Under the pieces are notes generated by a model that saw nothing but the letters and a program-made list of their open reading frames with translations, did no database searches and was not told the DNA's origin. The translations under genes and the position numbers were made by a program. This document shows, in pieces, positions 27,740 through 36,423 of a stretch of DNA of 64,000 bases. How positions within the stretch are numbered: the stretch's first letter is position 1; every line of letters starts with the position of its first letter. The stretch is from Rhodoferax sp. TH121 (GTDB lineage Bacteria > Pseudomonadota > Gammaproteobacteria > Burkholderiales > Burkholderiaceae_C): contig NZ_NOXW01000020.1 of the NCBI RefSeq assembly GCF_002251855.1, positions 558,001 through 622,000 on the forward strand, written 5' to 3'.

Positions 27740-28401
27740 TGGCTACCTCTGTGAAGAAAGCTGATCCACAGGCGACGGTCACGGCCACCCCCCACTTTTG
27801 GGAAGAGGCTTGCAAGCACTTGGTCAAGAAAGACCGGGTGATGAAACGCCTGATTCCCCAGTTCGGGGATGCCTGTCTGCAAACCCGGGGTGATGCTTTT
27901 GTGACTCTGGCGCGCAGCATTGTGGGCCAGCAAATCTCGGTGAAGTCTGCTCAAACTGTCTGGGATCGTTTTGTGCTGTTGCCGCGCAAGTTGACACCAG
28001 CCAATGTGCTCAAGCTCAAAGTGGACGATATGCGGGCTGCCGGCCTGAGTGCCCGCAAGGTGGAATACTTGGTGGACTTGGCGCTGCACTTTGACAACGG
28101 TGCTTTGCACGTCAAGGACTGGGACGGCATGGGCGATGAGGAAATCATCGCGGAGTTGGTCGCGATCCGTGGCATCGGCCGCTGGACGGCCGAGATGTTT
28201 TTGATCTTCCACCTGATGCGACCCAATGTGCTGCCGTTGGACGATGATGGGTTGATCCAGGGCATCAGCCAGAACTATTTTTCAGGTGATGTGGTCAGCC
28301 GCAGTGATGCGCGTGAGGTGGCAGCAGCCTGGGCGCCGTACTGCAGTGTGGCAACTTGGTATATTTGGCGGTCTCTCGACCCGCTACCGGTCGCGTACTA
28401 G
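27739..28401 (+). CDS. alkA: DNA-3-methyladenine glycosylase II (HhH-GPD family)
   Basis: A 220-residue base-excision glycosylase with the helix-hairpin-helix GPD motif [33 protein letters not shown]; the catalytic Asp is in [19 protein letters not shown] is the conserved N-terminal helix. It removes alkylated bases. It lacks the N-terminal extension of E. coli AlkA, as the shorter betaproteobacterial enzymes do. One-base overlap with cysS, and the accA start follows 14 bases after its stop. Confidence 0.9.
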   Translation: MATSVKKADPQATVTATPHFWEEACKHLVKKDRVMKRLIPQFGDACLQTRGDAFVTLARSIVGQQISVKSAQTVWDRFVLLPRKLTPANVLKLKVDDMRAAGLSARKVEYLVDLALHFDNGALHVKDWDGMGDEEIIAELVAIRGIGRWTAEMFLIFHLMRPNVLPLDDDGLIQGISQNYFSGDVVSRSDAREVAAAWAPYCSVATWYIWRSLDPLPVAY

Positions 28402-28415
28402 AAGGAGAAACAGCG

Positions 28416-29393
28416 TTGGCTAAAAAGACATTTCTCGACTTTGAGCAGCCTATTGCCGAGCTCGAAGGCAAGATCGAAGAACTGCGCTATGTGCAAAACG
28501 AGTCGGCGGTGGATATTTCCGCCGAAATCGACCAACTGAGCAAGAAGAGCCAGCAGCTCACCAAAGACATTTACAGTGATTTAACCCCTTGGCAAATCAC
28601 CAAGATTGCGCGCCACGCAGAGCGTCCATACACGCTGGACTACGTGAACGAAATCTTCACCCACTTCGTGGAACTGCACGGTGACCGTCACTTCGCTGAC
28701 GACCTGTCCATCGTGGGCGGCCTTGCCCGCTTTAATGGCACCCCCTGCATGGTCATCGGCCAGCAAAAGGGCCGGGACACCAAGGAACGTGGCCTGCGCA
28801 ACTTTGGCATGAGCAAGCCCGAAGGCTACCGCAAGGCCTTGCGCCTTATGAAGCTGGCCGAGAAGTTCAAGCTGCCGGTATTCACTTTTGTCGATACGCC
28901 TGGAGCGTACCCAGGCATTGATGCCGAAGAACGCGGTCAATCCGAGGCCATCGGCCGCAACATTTTCGAGATGGCCCAGCTCGAAGTGCCTATCATCACC
29001 ACCATCATTGGTGAAGGTGGTTCTGGCGGCGCGCTGGCCATTTCTGTGGCCGACCAGGTCATCATGCTGCAGTATGCCGTGTACTCGGTGATCAGCCCCG
29101 AGGGCTGTGCTTCCATCCTCTGGAAGACCTCTGACAAGGCGCAGGATGCGGCCGACGCACTGGGCATCACTGCACACCGGTTAAAAGCCCTAGGCTTGGT
29201 TGACAAGATCGTCAACGAACCTGTGGGTGGTGCACACCGCGACACCAAGCAGGCGGCGGCTTTCCTCAAGCGTGCTCTAGCGGACGCTTACCGCCAGATC
29301 AGCGATCTCAAGGTCAAGGAGCTGCTGGACCGCCGCTACGAGCGCCTGCAAAGCTACGGCCGCTTTACCGACACCAAGGCCACCGGCAAGTAA
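28416..29393 (+). CDS. accA: acetyl-CoA carboxylase carboxyltransferase subunit alpha
   Basis: AccA joins AccD to form the carboxyltransferase that makes malonyl-CoA for fatty acid synthesis. The 325 residues include [17 protein letters not shown] at the N-terminus, [32 protein letters not shown] and [11 protein letters not shown]. The family N-terminus ([11 protein letters not shown]) begins directly after a TTG at 28416 with AAGGAGA upstream, so TTG is the start. Confidence 0.95.
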   Translation: MAKKTFLDFEQPIAELEGKIEELRYVQNESAVDISAEIDQLSKKSQQLTKDIYSDLTPWQITKIARHAERPYTLDYVNEIFTHFVELHGDRHFADDLSIVGGLARFNGTPCMVIGQQKGRDTKERGLRNFGMSKPEGYRKALRLMKLAEKFKLPVFTFVDTPGAYPGIDAEERGQSEAIGRNIFEMAQLEVPIITTIIGEGGSGGALAISVADQVIMLQYAVYSVISPEGCASILWKTSDKAQDAADALGITAHRLKALGLVDKIVNEPVGGAHRDTKQAAAFLKRALADAYRQISDLKVKELLDRRYERLQSYGRFTDTKATGK

Positions 29394-29421
29394 GCCGGTT
29401 GCAGGCGACCTGCCGCACGCC

Positions 29422-30408
29422 ATGACCCAGTCACTGGATGCGGCCGTGCGGGCTTTTGAGCCCGCTTTGCCTTTGGGGGTGGCGTTCAGTGGCGGCGCTG
29501 ACTCTACGGCCTTGCTGATGGCCTGTGCCATTAAGTGGCCGGGGCAAGTGGTTGCTCTGCATGTGAACCACGGCCTGCAGGCCGCAGCAACAGACTTTGA
29601 AGCCCATTCCGTTGACCTCTGTACCCGGATGAATGTGCCTTTGCGGGTGCTGAGGGTGGATGCGAAACATGCACCCGGCCAAAGCCCTGAAGATGCTGCC
29701 CGCATCGCTAGATATAAGGCTTTTAGTGCTCTGGCCCTTGTGGATTCTGCGCAAATAGCTATTAAATCGATAGCGATTGCCCAGCATGCGGATGACCAAG
29801 TAGAGACCCTGCTGCTTGCGTTGAGCCGTGGCGCAGGTCTGCGTGGCTTGAGCGCCATGCCTGCACAGTGGGTGCGTGATGGTCTGGATTTTTACCGGCC
29901 CCTTTTGAGGGTCTCGGCGGCGCACATTCGGGAGTGGTTGGCCGAGCGTGCCATCCCGTTTGTGGAGGATCCGACCAACACCGACCAGCGTTTCACCCGC
30001 AACCGTATCCGTGCCCAGTTGCTCCCGGCACTGGACGCGGTGTTCCCAACGTGGCGCGATACGTTTACCCGAAGTGCTGCCCATGCCGCCCAAGCGCAGG
30101 GATTGCTGGATGACATGGCCATCGCTGATTTGCAGTTGGTGTGTCGCTCAGAGGATGGACTGCCCACCATCAAAGGCCTGCAAACCCTGGCCAAAGCGCG
30201 CCAGGGCAATGTTTTGCGCTATTGGTTTGCCAAGGCCTACGGGGTGATTCCGAGTGCGGCCCAATTGGCAGAGCTGCAGCACCAGATTGCCGCTTGCGTG
30301 ACACGGGGTCACCGCATCCATCTCAAAGTGGCCCAGGGTTTTGTGGAGCGCAGGGGCGGCGGGCTAGCCTGGCGTGGACCATTGGAGCAGGATCCTCCTG
30401 CCGTTTGA
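29422..30408 (+). CDS. tilS: tRNA(Ile)-lysidine synthase
   Basis: TilS converts C34 of the CAU-anticodon tRNA-Ile to lysidine so that it reads AUA. The 328-residue protein has the PP-loop ATP-binding motif FSGGADSTALL (about residues 19-29), HVNHGLQ, AQHADDQVETLLLALSRGAGLRGL and RNRIRAQLLPAL. It is shorter than E. coli TilS, lacking most of the C-terminal domain, as is common. A dispersed-repeat copy (about 29747-29776) encodes an SAQIAIKSIA stretch inside the N-terminal domain. Confidence 0.93.
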   Translation: MTQSLDAAVRAFEPALPLGVAFSGGADSTALLMACAIKWPGQVVALHVNHGLQAAATDFEAHSVDLCTRMNVPLRVLRVDAKHAPGQSPEDAARIARYKAFSALALVDSAQIAIKSIAIAQHADDQVETLLLALSRGAGLRGLSAMPAQWVRDGLDFYRPLLRVSAAHIREWLAERAIPFVEDPTNTDQRFTRNRIRAQLLPALDAVFPTWRDTFTRSAAHAAQAQGLLDDMAIADLQLVCRSEDGLPTIKGLQTLAKARQGNVLRYWFAKAYGVIPSAAQLAELQHQIAACVTRGHRIHLKVAQGFVERRGGGLAWRGPLEQDPPAV

Positions 30409-30451
30409 GAAAACAGGGCTGAGTCTGTGCGATAATCCCGCCTGACCTTTA

Positions 30452-30544
30452 GGAGACGTGACCGAGTGGCCGAAGGTGCTCCCCTGCTAAGGGAGTATGG
30501 GGTGTAGAGCCTCATCGAGGGTTCGAATCCCTCCGTCTCCGCCA
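30452..30544 (+). tRNA. serX: tRNA-Ser(GCU)
   Basis: A 93-base class II tRNA. Acceptor GGAGACG pairs with CGTCTCC, anticodon arm CTCCC-CTGCTAA-GGGAG gives anticodon GCU, and there is a long variable arm. The T-arm is GAGGG-TTCGAAT-CCCTC and the CCA tail is encoded. The accessory region starts immediately downstream, so its 3' end is the likely island attachment site; no second copy of the 3' end was seen in the window. Confidence 0.97.
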
Positions 30545-30553
30545 GAATGATAG

Positions 30554-30589
30554 ACGCCATGCGGGTTTCAAGCTTGCATGGCGTTTTTT
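30554..30589 (+). terminator. Rho-independent terminator after tRNA-Ser
   Basis: ACGCCATGC (30554-30562) pairs perfectly with GCATGGCGT (30576-30584), followed by a T6 run. Confidence 0.85.
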
Positions 30590-30825
30590 CATGCTCTGTA
30601 TGCATATCTCCAACGTCGATTCATGAAGACGATATCGGAGGCATATGGACTATCTGTCTCCACTGTCTTCGGTTTCCGTGACTAATCTCCATCGGGCATG
30701 ATCTAACTTCGATTCGATCACCGACAACGGAGGCTAAATGGCAGCGAGCCAAGTTACGACGAAAACTGATTTCGGAAAGACACCTGAAAAAAATACGACC
30801 AAACGTCGCAGGTATCCGAGGCCAA

Positions 30826-31113
30826 GTGAAAACTCAGATAGCGCCCGAGTCATTGTTCAAGAAACTTCGAGCATTGGACTTGTCAAATCGTAGTGTGCCG
30901 ATGGCAGAAATTGCGGAGCAATTGGAGTTAGTAGGGGGCGAAAGCGATAGTCCCGACACGAGTCCAAAGAAGAAAGAGGTTCGTAATCGTCATGAACGGC
31001 TGGTGTACCGTGGCAGTCAGCTCAAGTGCGAAGCCGAAGCTCTGTCGGAAAAGGGGTATTTGAAGTTATCTGTGGCACAGCAACGCGGTGCCGTCCCAAA
31101 TGAATCGCCATAA
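30826..31113 (+). CDS. hypothetical protein upstream of HNH nuclease
   Basis: A 95-residue frame starting at GTG, rich in charged residues (SPKKKEVRNRHERLVYRG), 16 bases ahead of the HNH gene. No family is recognised. A competing 51-codon frame (30738-30893, ATG with GGAGG upstream; MAASQVTTKTDFGKTPEKN...) overlaps its start in another phase. The real start may therefore differ, or the locus may be frameshifted. Confidence 0.4.
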   Translation: MKTQIAPESLFKKLRALDLSNRSVPMAEIAEQLELVGGESDSPDTSPKKKEVRNRHERLVYRGSQLKCEAEALSEKGYLKLSVAQQRGAVPNESP

Positions 31114-31129
31114 GCGCTACTTTTAGAGC

Positions 31130-31834
31130 ATGAACTTTTACGACTGGATGATTCATAAAGGCCTATCGAAGTCCTCTGCGCGAAGCTATGACGGAGCGCT
31201 TCGAGGTTCGTTGTCGGAATGGGCGATGGAAAACGGCCTGATCTCAGGCCCTTTGATTGCTCTGACCAGTTCTTCGGCTCTCGGCTTGCTTTCCCCACGT
31301 ATCTATGAACTGCCAGTTTTCAAAGAGCGAAACGCGCGCGGGCACCATATGTACAGCGCCACCTTGTCGCAGTTCTCTGCATACCTATCTAGCAATGGTG
31401 GCGACGACGTTCAAACCGATCTTGAACAAATCATCAGTGACCCAGTCACAACGATGACCGAAAAGACGGCGCTGATCAAGTCCAGAATCGGGCAGGGAAC
31501 GTTTCGAGATAGGGTGCTGCTCCACTGGACCGGCTGCGCTGTGACCGGATTCAGCGATACCAGCCTTTTAGTAGCGTCTCACATTAAGCCTTGGAAAAAG
31601 TCAACGAATAGTGAGCGATTGGACCCCTGGAACGGGTTGCTGCTGTCGCCAAATTTGGACAAGGCATTTGACAAGGGCTTTGTCACGTTCGAGAAGGACG
31701 GGGCGATTCGCCTATCACCTCTCTTCACTGAGGCCACGAAACTCGGGATCTCGCTGTCAATGAAGATTGCACTAAAGCCCGAGCACGAGAAGTACATGGA
31801 ACACCATCGAAATAAGGAGTTCAAAAGCGATTAG
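31130..31834 (+). CDS. HNH endonuclease (HNH_2 type)
   Basis: The 234-residue protein has a C-terminal HNH domain: RVLLHWTGCAVTGFSD, then LLVASHIKPWKKSTNSERLDPWNGLLLSPNLDKAFDKGFVTF, matching the restriction-endonuclease-like HNH_2 family in which ASHIKPW and the NGL...D..FD elements form the metal site. The N-terminal half (YDWMIHKGLSKSSARSYDGAL) resembles a small recombinase-like helical recognition domain. Probably a restriction or mobile-element nuclease; no methyltransferase is adjacent. Confidence 0.75.
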   Translation: MNFYDWMIHKGLSKSSARSYDGALRGSLSEWAMENGLISGPLIALTSSSALGLLSPRIYELPVFKERNARGHHMYSATLSQFSAYLSSNGGDDVQTDLEQIISDPVTTMTEKTALIKSRIGQGTFRDRVLLHWTGCAVTGFSDTSLLVASHIKPWKKSTNSERLDPWNGLLLSPNLDKAFDKGFVTFEKDGAIRLSPLFTEATKLGISLSMKIALKPEHEKYMEHHRNKEFKSD

Positions 31835-31908
31835 GACTCCAAGATCATTTGCTACTCAAATACGGGGGGACGTCGGGGCCATACCCATCTGACAATTGGC
31901 TCAACTCT

Positions 31909-32670
31909 TCAGTCAACGAGCTTGGACTGATACGGATGGATGGCTTCGTGATGACGAAGCGGCGTTGCTTTCGCCAATGCCATCCATACCCCGAACGGCA
32001 AATAATTGAATTGACGCTTTGGAGCCAATCGCAGGATCTCTAGCTTGTCCTGCCCCCACTGGATGACTCCACATTCGGCTGGAATTTCCTCCGGCTGTGC
32101 AATGGGTCGGTCCTTGGCGTCTCGGCCCAGGACATACCAACACTGTCCACCCAGCTCCAGATAGGCAGCCCGTTTTTCTGGTCGCTTGAGGTCACCCAAC
32201 AAGTCGGCCCGGCTGACCTTGATTTCGTGCACGATAGGCTCCAGGTAGCTTTGGACGGAACTGTTGCGGATTGAGAACACGTCAGGTAGGCAGTATTTCC
32301 AATGCCCGTCTTCCTGGTCTTCCAATGTCACTTTGGCGCGTAGGCTGAGATTGGTCCAAACCAGGCGCCCCTCTTTGAGCATGTCTTGGGCAATCCTGTC
32401 GACCAATCCCTCATGGGCATCTTTGGCCTGACGGTTGACCATGGCGGCGCCGGCAAGGAACTGGATACCGACATCGGTAACCCGCAGGCGTTCGTGACCA
32501 GCGTCCTCTTGCAACCGTTCCAAGAGCCCCGCAGCCAACAGTTCGATCTCGACTACGTCCAGACAGGGCCAACCTGCTGAGCGGTACATCTCGCGCAAAC
32601 GACGGGCGTGGATTTTCTTGAGAGTGATGCCGTTGATTACCGTTGTTGCGGAGGTATGAGGATGGGGCAT
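31909..32670 (-). CDS. PD-(D/E)xK nuclease-like protein at the end of the umuDC operon
   Basis: A 253-residue protein with a segment LPDVFSIRNSSVQSYLEPIVHEIKVSRADLLGDL (about residues 135-168), which fits a PD-(D/E)xK nuclease core (D...ExK). The C-terminal part (GQCWYVLGRDA, ECGVIQWG) fits the rest of such a fold. ATG 32670 lies two bases after the umuC stop, so it belonged to the SOS operon before umuC was interrupted. The nuclease role is inferred from the motif only. Confidence 0.65.
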   Translation of the reverse strand: MPHPHTSATTVINGITLKKIHARRLREMYRSAGWPCLDVVEIELLAAGLLERLQEDAGHERLRVTDVGIQFLAGAAMVNRQAKDAHEGLVDRIAQDMLKEGRLVWTNLSLRAKVTLEDQEDGHWKYCLPDVFSIRNSSVQSYLEPIVHEIKVSRADLLGDLKRPEKRAAYLELGGQCWYVLGRDAKDRPIAQPEEIPAECGVIQWGQDKLEILRLAPKRQFNYLPFGVWMALAKATPLRHHEAIHPYQSKLVD

Positions 32671-32672
32671 GG

Positions 32673-33674
32673 TCAGGCCTTGGCTACCGGGATCTCGTCC
32701 CAACTGGTGGTGTATCGCGGGGTTCTACGTTCCTGCTTCATGGACCAGACGCGCTGATTGCCCTCCACCCCAGCACTGGCCATGTGCAATGTGCCTTTGC
32801 CATAGCGTTGGTTGAGTCCGTCCAGGGCCGCCATCAAACCACTGCGATCTTTCTGGCTATCGCCTTCCAAGTCCAGCTCACACTGTTGCTGCCCTTCGTG
32901 CTGGAGATCCAGGAGCATTACGCCGGCCTTGGCGTACTTGAAGCCCGGCTGGAAGATGCGATGCAAGCCGTCCAGTGCGGCTTTGGCAATGCAGGCGGTG
33001 TCTGCGCTGGGGCGTCGCAGGGGGGTGGTGATGGATCGGCTGTATTGGGGATCGGGTCGGAAGGGACTGGTACGGATGTAGACCAGCACCTGGTTGGCGA
33101 GTCCGCTTTGTTTGCGTAGTTTTTCAGCAGCGCGGGAGGCGAAGTCGGTGACGGCTTCTGCGAGTTGGTGCAGCTCCAGGACCGGTCGTCCAAAGGACCG
33201 GGTGGTGGCGATCTCTTTCTTGGGTGCTGGGTTGTGCTCCAGATCAATGCAGGGGGTGCCCTGCAGCTCCCGGACGGTACGCTCCAGAACCACGGACCAA
33301 TGACCACGGATGGTTGCCAGGTCGATACGCATCAGGTCCTGTACGGTCTGAATCCCTCCCGCTTGTAGTTGCTTGCTGATCTGACGCCCCACGCCCCAAA
33401 CCTCTTGAACCGCTGTGGCTGCAAAGATGGTGTCTCGCTCTTCGGGTGACATGGCCGCCAGGTTGCAGACCTGGGCCAGATGGCTGGGGTAGCTTCCGGG
33501 TTTGCGCTCTGCGGTTTTACCGATGTGGTTGGCGAGCTTGGCCAATGTCTTGGTACTGCCTATGCCTACACAGCAAGGAATGCCAACCCATTGGAGGATG
33601 CGGGAGCGGACCTTGTGGGCTCGCTCCGCCAAGTCACCCCGAATACCGCTGAGCTCCACAAACGACTCGTCGAT
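32673..33674 (-). pseudogene. umuC: umuC, C-terminal part (interrupted by the recombinase element)
   Basis: About 332 codons homologous to UmuC from the catalytic Glu onward (IDESFVELSGI, VGIGSTKTLAKLANHIGK, GVGRQISKQL, the little-finger domain and the C-terminal tail). The N-terminal 100 codons are 12.5 kb away at 46229-46530 in the same orientation. The break lies between the Asp and Glu of the SIDE motif. Element sequence could supply an ATG at 33701 in frame, but a Y-family polymerase without its palm N-terminus and catalytic Asp pair should be inactive. Confidence 0.9.
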
Positions 33675-33706
33675 TAAGAGGTACCATGGCCAGTGTTGCA
33701 TTTCAA
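33670..33706 (+). repeat. left end: core TCGAT and terminal recombinase site
   Basis: Core TCGAT at 33670-33674 is followed by TAAGAGGTACCATGGCCAG and then TGTTGCATTTC (33694-33704). The right end of the element, read inward, has TTTAAGTGCACCAGGCTAC followed by TGTTGCGTTTC. The distance from core to TGTTGC is 19 bases on both sides, fitting arm-type or core-flanking binding sites of the tyrosine recombinases. Confidence 0.7.
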
Positions 33707-33754
33707 TTAGAGGGAAAGCTCTGTACGTAGAGGTATCCCCAACCGTTATCTCCA

Positions 33755-34933
33755 GTGCTCGTCCGTACTCAAGCAGTTCCTGAACATGTCATCGTTGACC
33801 CCGTGAGACACATGCCAAGACTATGGTCCACGGCGTGGTCCCTAGGCCTCACGAGTAGTTCTCAGGCGACCAGCACGCGAAAGCTGTACCTCCAGCATCT
33901 GGACAGCTTTTATCGGTACTGTGACGAACGCTTCGGTGCCGACGCCTTCGACGAGGGTATGAGCACTCGGGACGCTGAGGGCGTGATGCTCATGGTGGAG
34001 TCGTTCTATCTAACGACAACCTCAGACCCGGCCTACAACACGACTGATGTTCAGCGGTGGGGCGTAGTCAGAGCATTCGTGCAATCGCTGGCCAAACGCT
34101 TAGCGCCTAGTAACCCAGAGTGGGCCGCAGCTGCTTCTATGCTGGCAGCCATGGGCAGGATGCGCGCCCCCCGTCTCGGTGGCTTCCGCTTCATTCGTGC
34201 GCTGCCGAAAACAACGCTGCTGGACCTCCTTGAGGTAGCGCATCCCAGCTCGCCTCGAAATCCTTTCAAGGGGTATCAAACGCGCGTGCGGAACTGGCTC
34301 ATCGTCAACCTAATGCTGCTGGCTGGGCTCCGTCGTGGCGAAGCACTGCTGTTGGCCTGTGACTCCTTGAAGGAAGACGTGGACCCGGAGTCAGGAGAGG
34401 TGGTTCGTTGGCTTGACATCACCACGGTGTTCGAGAACGATCCGAGGTCGACCACGCCACGCATCAAAACTCTGGAATCCCACAGGCAAATTCCGGTGTC
34501 AGAGGACTTAGCTCTGCTCTACCAGCACTTCGCCGCCGAGCATCGACCTACCGATGCCGGACATGGTTTCCTACTGACCACCAAGGCGGGGGCCCCGCTC
34601 TCTGCCGAGGCACTAAGTAAGGTCTTCAGGAAACTGACGGATGCCCTGGCACCCGAGGCAATCCAAAGCCTCTTCGATAGATCTGGCGGCAAGACGAACA
34701 TTTCGCCTCACGACCTGCGACACACCTGCGCCACGGCCAGATACACGATGTTTATGGAGCTGAACCCCGACCGCGAGTTGGCAATCCAACGGATGCGGGC
34801 GTTCTTCGGATGGTCAGCGAGGTCAGCCATGCCTGAGCACTACGCACGTGCGGCGATTCAGGACGACTTGATGCAAGCATGGAACACACTGTTTGCTGAA
34901 AAGACTAGTCTTATGCGGGGGATTTCTGCGTGA
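33755..34933 (+). CDS. tyrosine recombinase A of the umuC-inserted element
   Basis: A 392-residue phage-integrase family protein with a full catalytic set: Arg in GLRRGE (about 193), HDLRH (319-323), FFGW with Trp about 353, and the nucleophile Tyr in PEHYARA (363). An N-terminal SAM-like core-binding domain spans about residues 30-115. It is first in a four-gene operon and ends with a GTGA overlap with the next gene. The start is GTG 33755, with ATG 33812 as alternative. TnpA of Tn554 and ILE-type XerC-like integrases are comparable. Confidence 0.88.
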   Translation: MLVRTQAVPEHVIVDPVRHMPRLWSTAWSLGLTSSSQATSTRKLYLQHLDSFYRYCDERFGADAFDEGMSTRDAEGVMLMVESFYLTTTSDPAYNTTDVQRWGVVRAFVQSLAKRLAPSNPEWAAAASMLAAMGRMRAPRLGGFRFIRALPKTTLLDLLEVAHPSSPRNPFKGYQTRVRNWLIVNLMLLAGLRRGEALLLACDSLKEDVDPESGEVVRWLDITTVFENDPRSTTPRIKTLESHRQIPVSEDLALLYQHFAAEHRPTDAGHGFLLTTKAGAPLSAEALSKVFRKLTDALAPEAIQSLFDRSGGKTNISPHDLRHTCATARYTMFMELNPDRELAIQRMRAFFGWSARSAMPEHYARAAIQDDLMQAWNTLFAEKTSLMRGISA

Positions 34934-36423
34934 ACCACGCCATTGAAATCGCCCTCCCGCAACCTCAGTCCGAGCATGGTGGGAAATCTCCCTTGGACTG
35001 GAAGTGGCCCGCTGCCCCCGCGTTGATGACCCTTTTCGACAAGTATTCCGGACGGGAGTCGGTGGTGAGGTTGGCGGACCGTCACTGGGAGGTCTTTGCA
35101 GCTGGCAGCACGGTACGGCTGGAGTTCGCCGAGGGTCAAGTTGGCGAATTACAGCGAGCGCTTGTTCTGCTGACACGACGGGCGTCCTCCCCAGCACCAT
35201 TCCGGACCTTCGCCAACGTCCTCATAGCCAAATGGCCAGCCATCTTGGAACTGCTCGCTACCCCTGCGGAAAAGCTGCGAGAGACCTGGACCACTGTGCT
35301 GAGCCACCCGCTGGAGACGAACGTCGCGAAGGCCGTGTTGAAGCTAGCTTGCAAGGCTGGCGCCGGCCACTGGCGAGCAGTTCACATGCCTCTCGTGAAG
35401 AGCTTGGACACCTTCGTGAAGGAAGGCTTACGGCAGAACAAGCGAAGCATCGGCAAGAGAGAGCGTGTGGCTTCCGTTGACGCCCAGGCAGCTATTGTTC
35501 GAGTTCTGGATGCGGCGGCGAGCGAGGACGACTTGACCGACAGACAGGTGGAGGGCGCTGTCGCACTGCTTATCACCTACCAACACGGTATGCGACCAGT
35601 TCAGGCGCTGTGCCTCGACGTGACGCATGTCCGCTTCTTCCGTGATGCAAGCGACGACCTTGCTTGCGTGCTCTCGTTCCATGCTGCAAAGCAAACACCA
35701 GGCAACGAATTCGAGTTGCTACGCCAAGTCAAACCGGAGTGGGTTCCGCTCGTCGCGAGGCTGCACGCGACGGCGCTCGCTCACGGGCGGCAGCGGCTAT
35801 TCAACGCAACCGGACCAATTACCTTCTGGGACAGGGCAGTGGTTCTCTGTAAGCGGTTCTCCGTGCAACTGGACAGCACGGCGCGCTCGCTCCGTCACAC
35901 CGGGGCGCAAACGCTCGCCGATGCGGGGCATGATAGGGCTAGCATCCAAGCGTTCCTCGGCCACAAGTGCGCAGAGGCCGCGTCGCACTACATCCGGGCA
36001 AGCTTCAAGCAAGCCGAGCTCATCAACACGGCGCTCGGTGCGTCGAAACTCTACAACAGCCTCTTGGACATATCGACCGGCAGTTTCGTCTCAGCCGACG
36101 AGATACAGCTGGCTCCTGAGGACCAGCAGATTGGCGCTGTGGTGGGGTATCGGCTGGTTGCTGGCGTGGGACTGTGCAAAGCGGGTCAGAGCAGCTGCGC
36201 CTACAACCCGGTGACGTCTTGCTATGGCTGTCCGAAGTTCATGCCATCCCTAGACCGGGAGTCCCACGTCGAAGCTATCGAAGGGATGCGCGACCAAGTC
36301 CGCCTGTACCTAAAGCAGGGAATCTCCGATGAGACGCCGGCCTACCGGCAACTCACGCGCGCGCTGGCGGGGGCGCAGCAGGCGTTAACCCTGATTGATG
36401 ACCGACCCAAGAACCACGGATGA
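34930..36423 (+). CDS. tyrosine recombinase B of the umuC-inserted element
   Basis: A 497-residue recombinase-like protein: Arg in HGMRPVQA (222), RSLRH (319-323), LGHK (343-346) and SHYIRA with Tyr 354. The first His of the HxxR motif is replaced by Arg, so catalysis may be altered. After the catalytic domain comes a cysteine cluster (C416, C423, C431, C434 in GLCKAG..SCAYN..SCYGCPKF) that looks like a zinc site. It starts with GTG inside the preceding stop and ends in an ATGA overlap with recombinase C. Confidence 0.82.
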   Translation: MNHAIEIALPQPQSEHGGKSPLDWKWPAAPALMTLFDKYSGRESVVRLADRHWEVFAAGSTVRLEFAEGQVGELQRALVLLTRRASSPAPFRTFANVLIAKWPAILELLATPAEKLRETWTTVLSHPLETNVAKAVLKLACKAGAGHWRAVHMPLVKSLDTFVKEGLRQNKRSIGKRERVASVDAQAAIVRVLDAAASEDDLTDRQVEGAVALLITYQHGMRPVQALCLDVTHVRFFRDASDDLACVLSFHAAKQTPGNEFELLRQVKPEWVPLVARLHATALAHGRQRLFNATGPITFWDRAVVLCKRFSVQLDSTARSLRHTGAQTLADAGHDRASIQAFLGHKCAEAASHYIRASFKQAELINTALGASKLYNSLLDISTGSFVSADEIQLAPEDQQIGAVVGYRLVAGVGLCKAGQSSCAYNPVTSCYGCPKFMPSLDRESHVEAIEGMRDQVRLYLKQGISDETPAYRQLTRALAGAQQALTLIDDRPKNHG

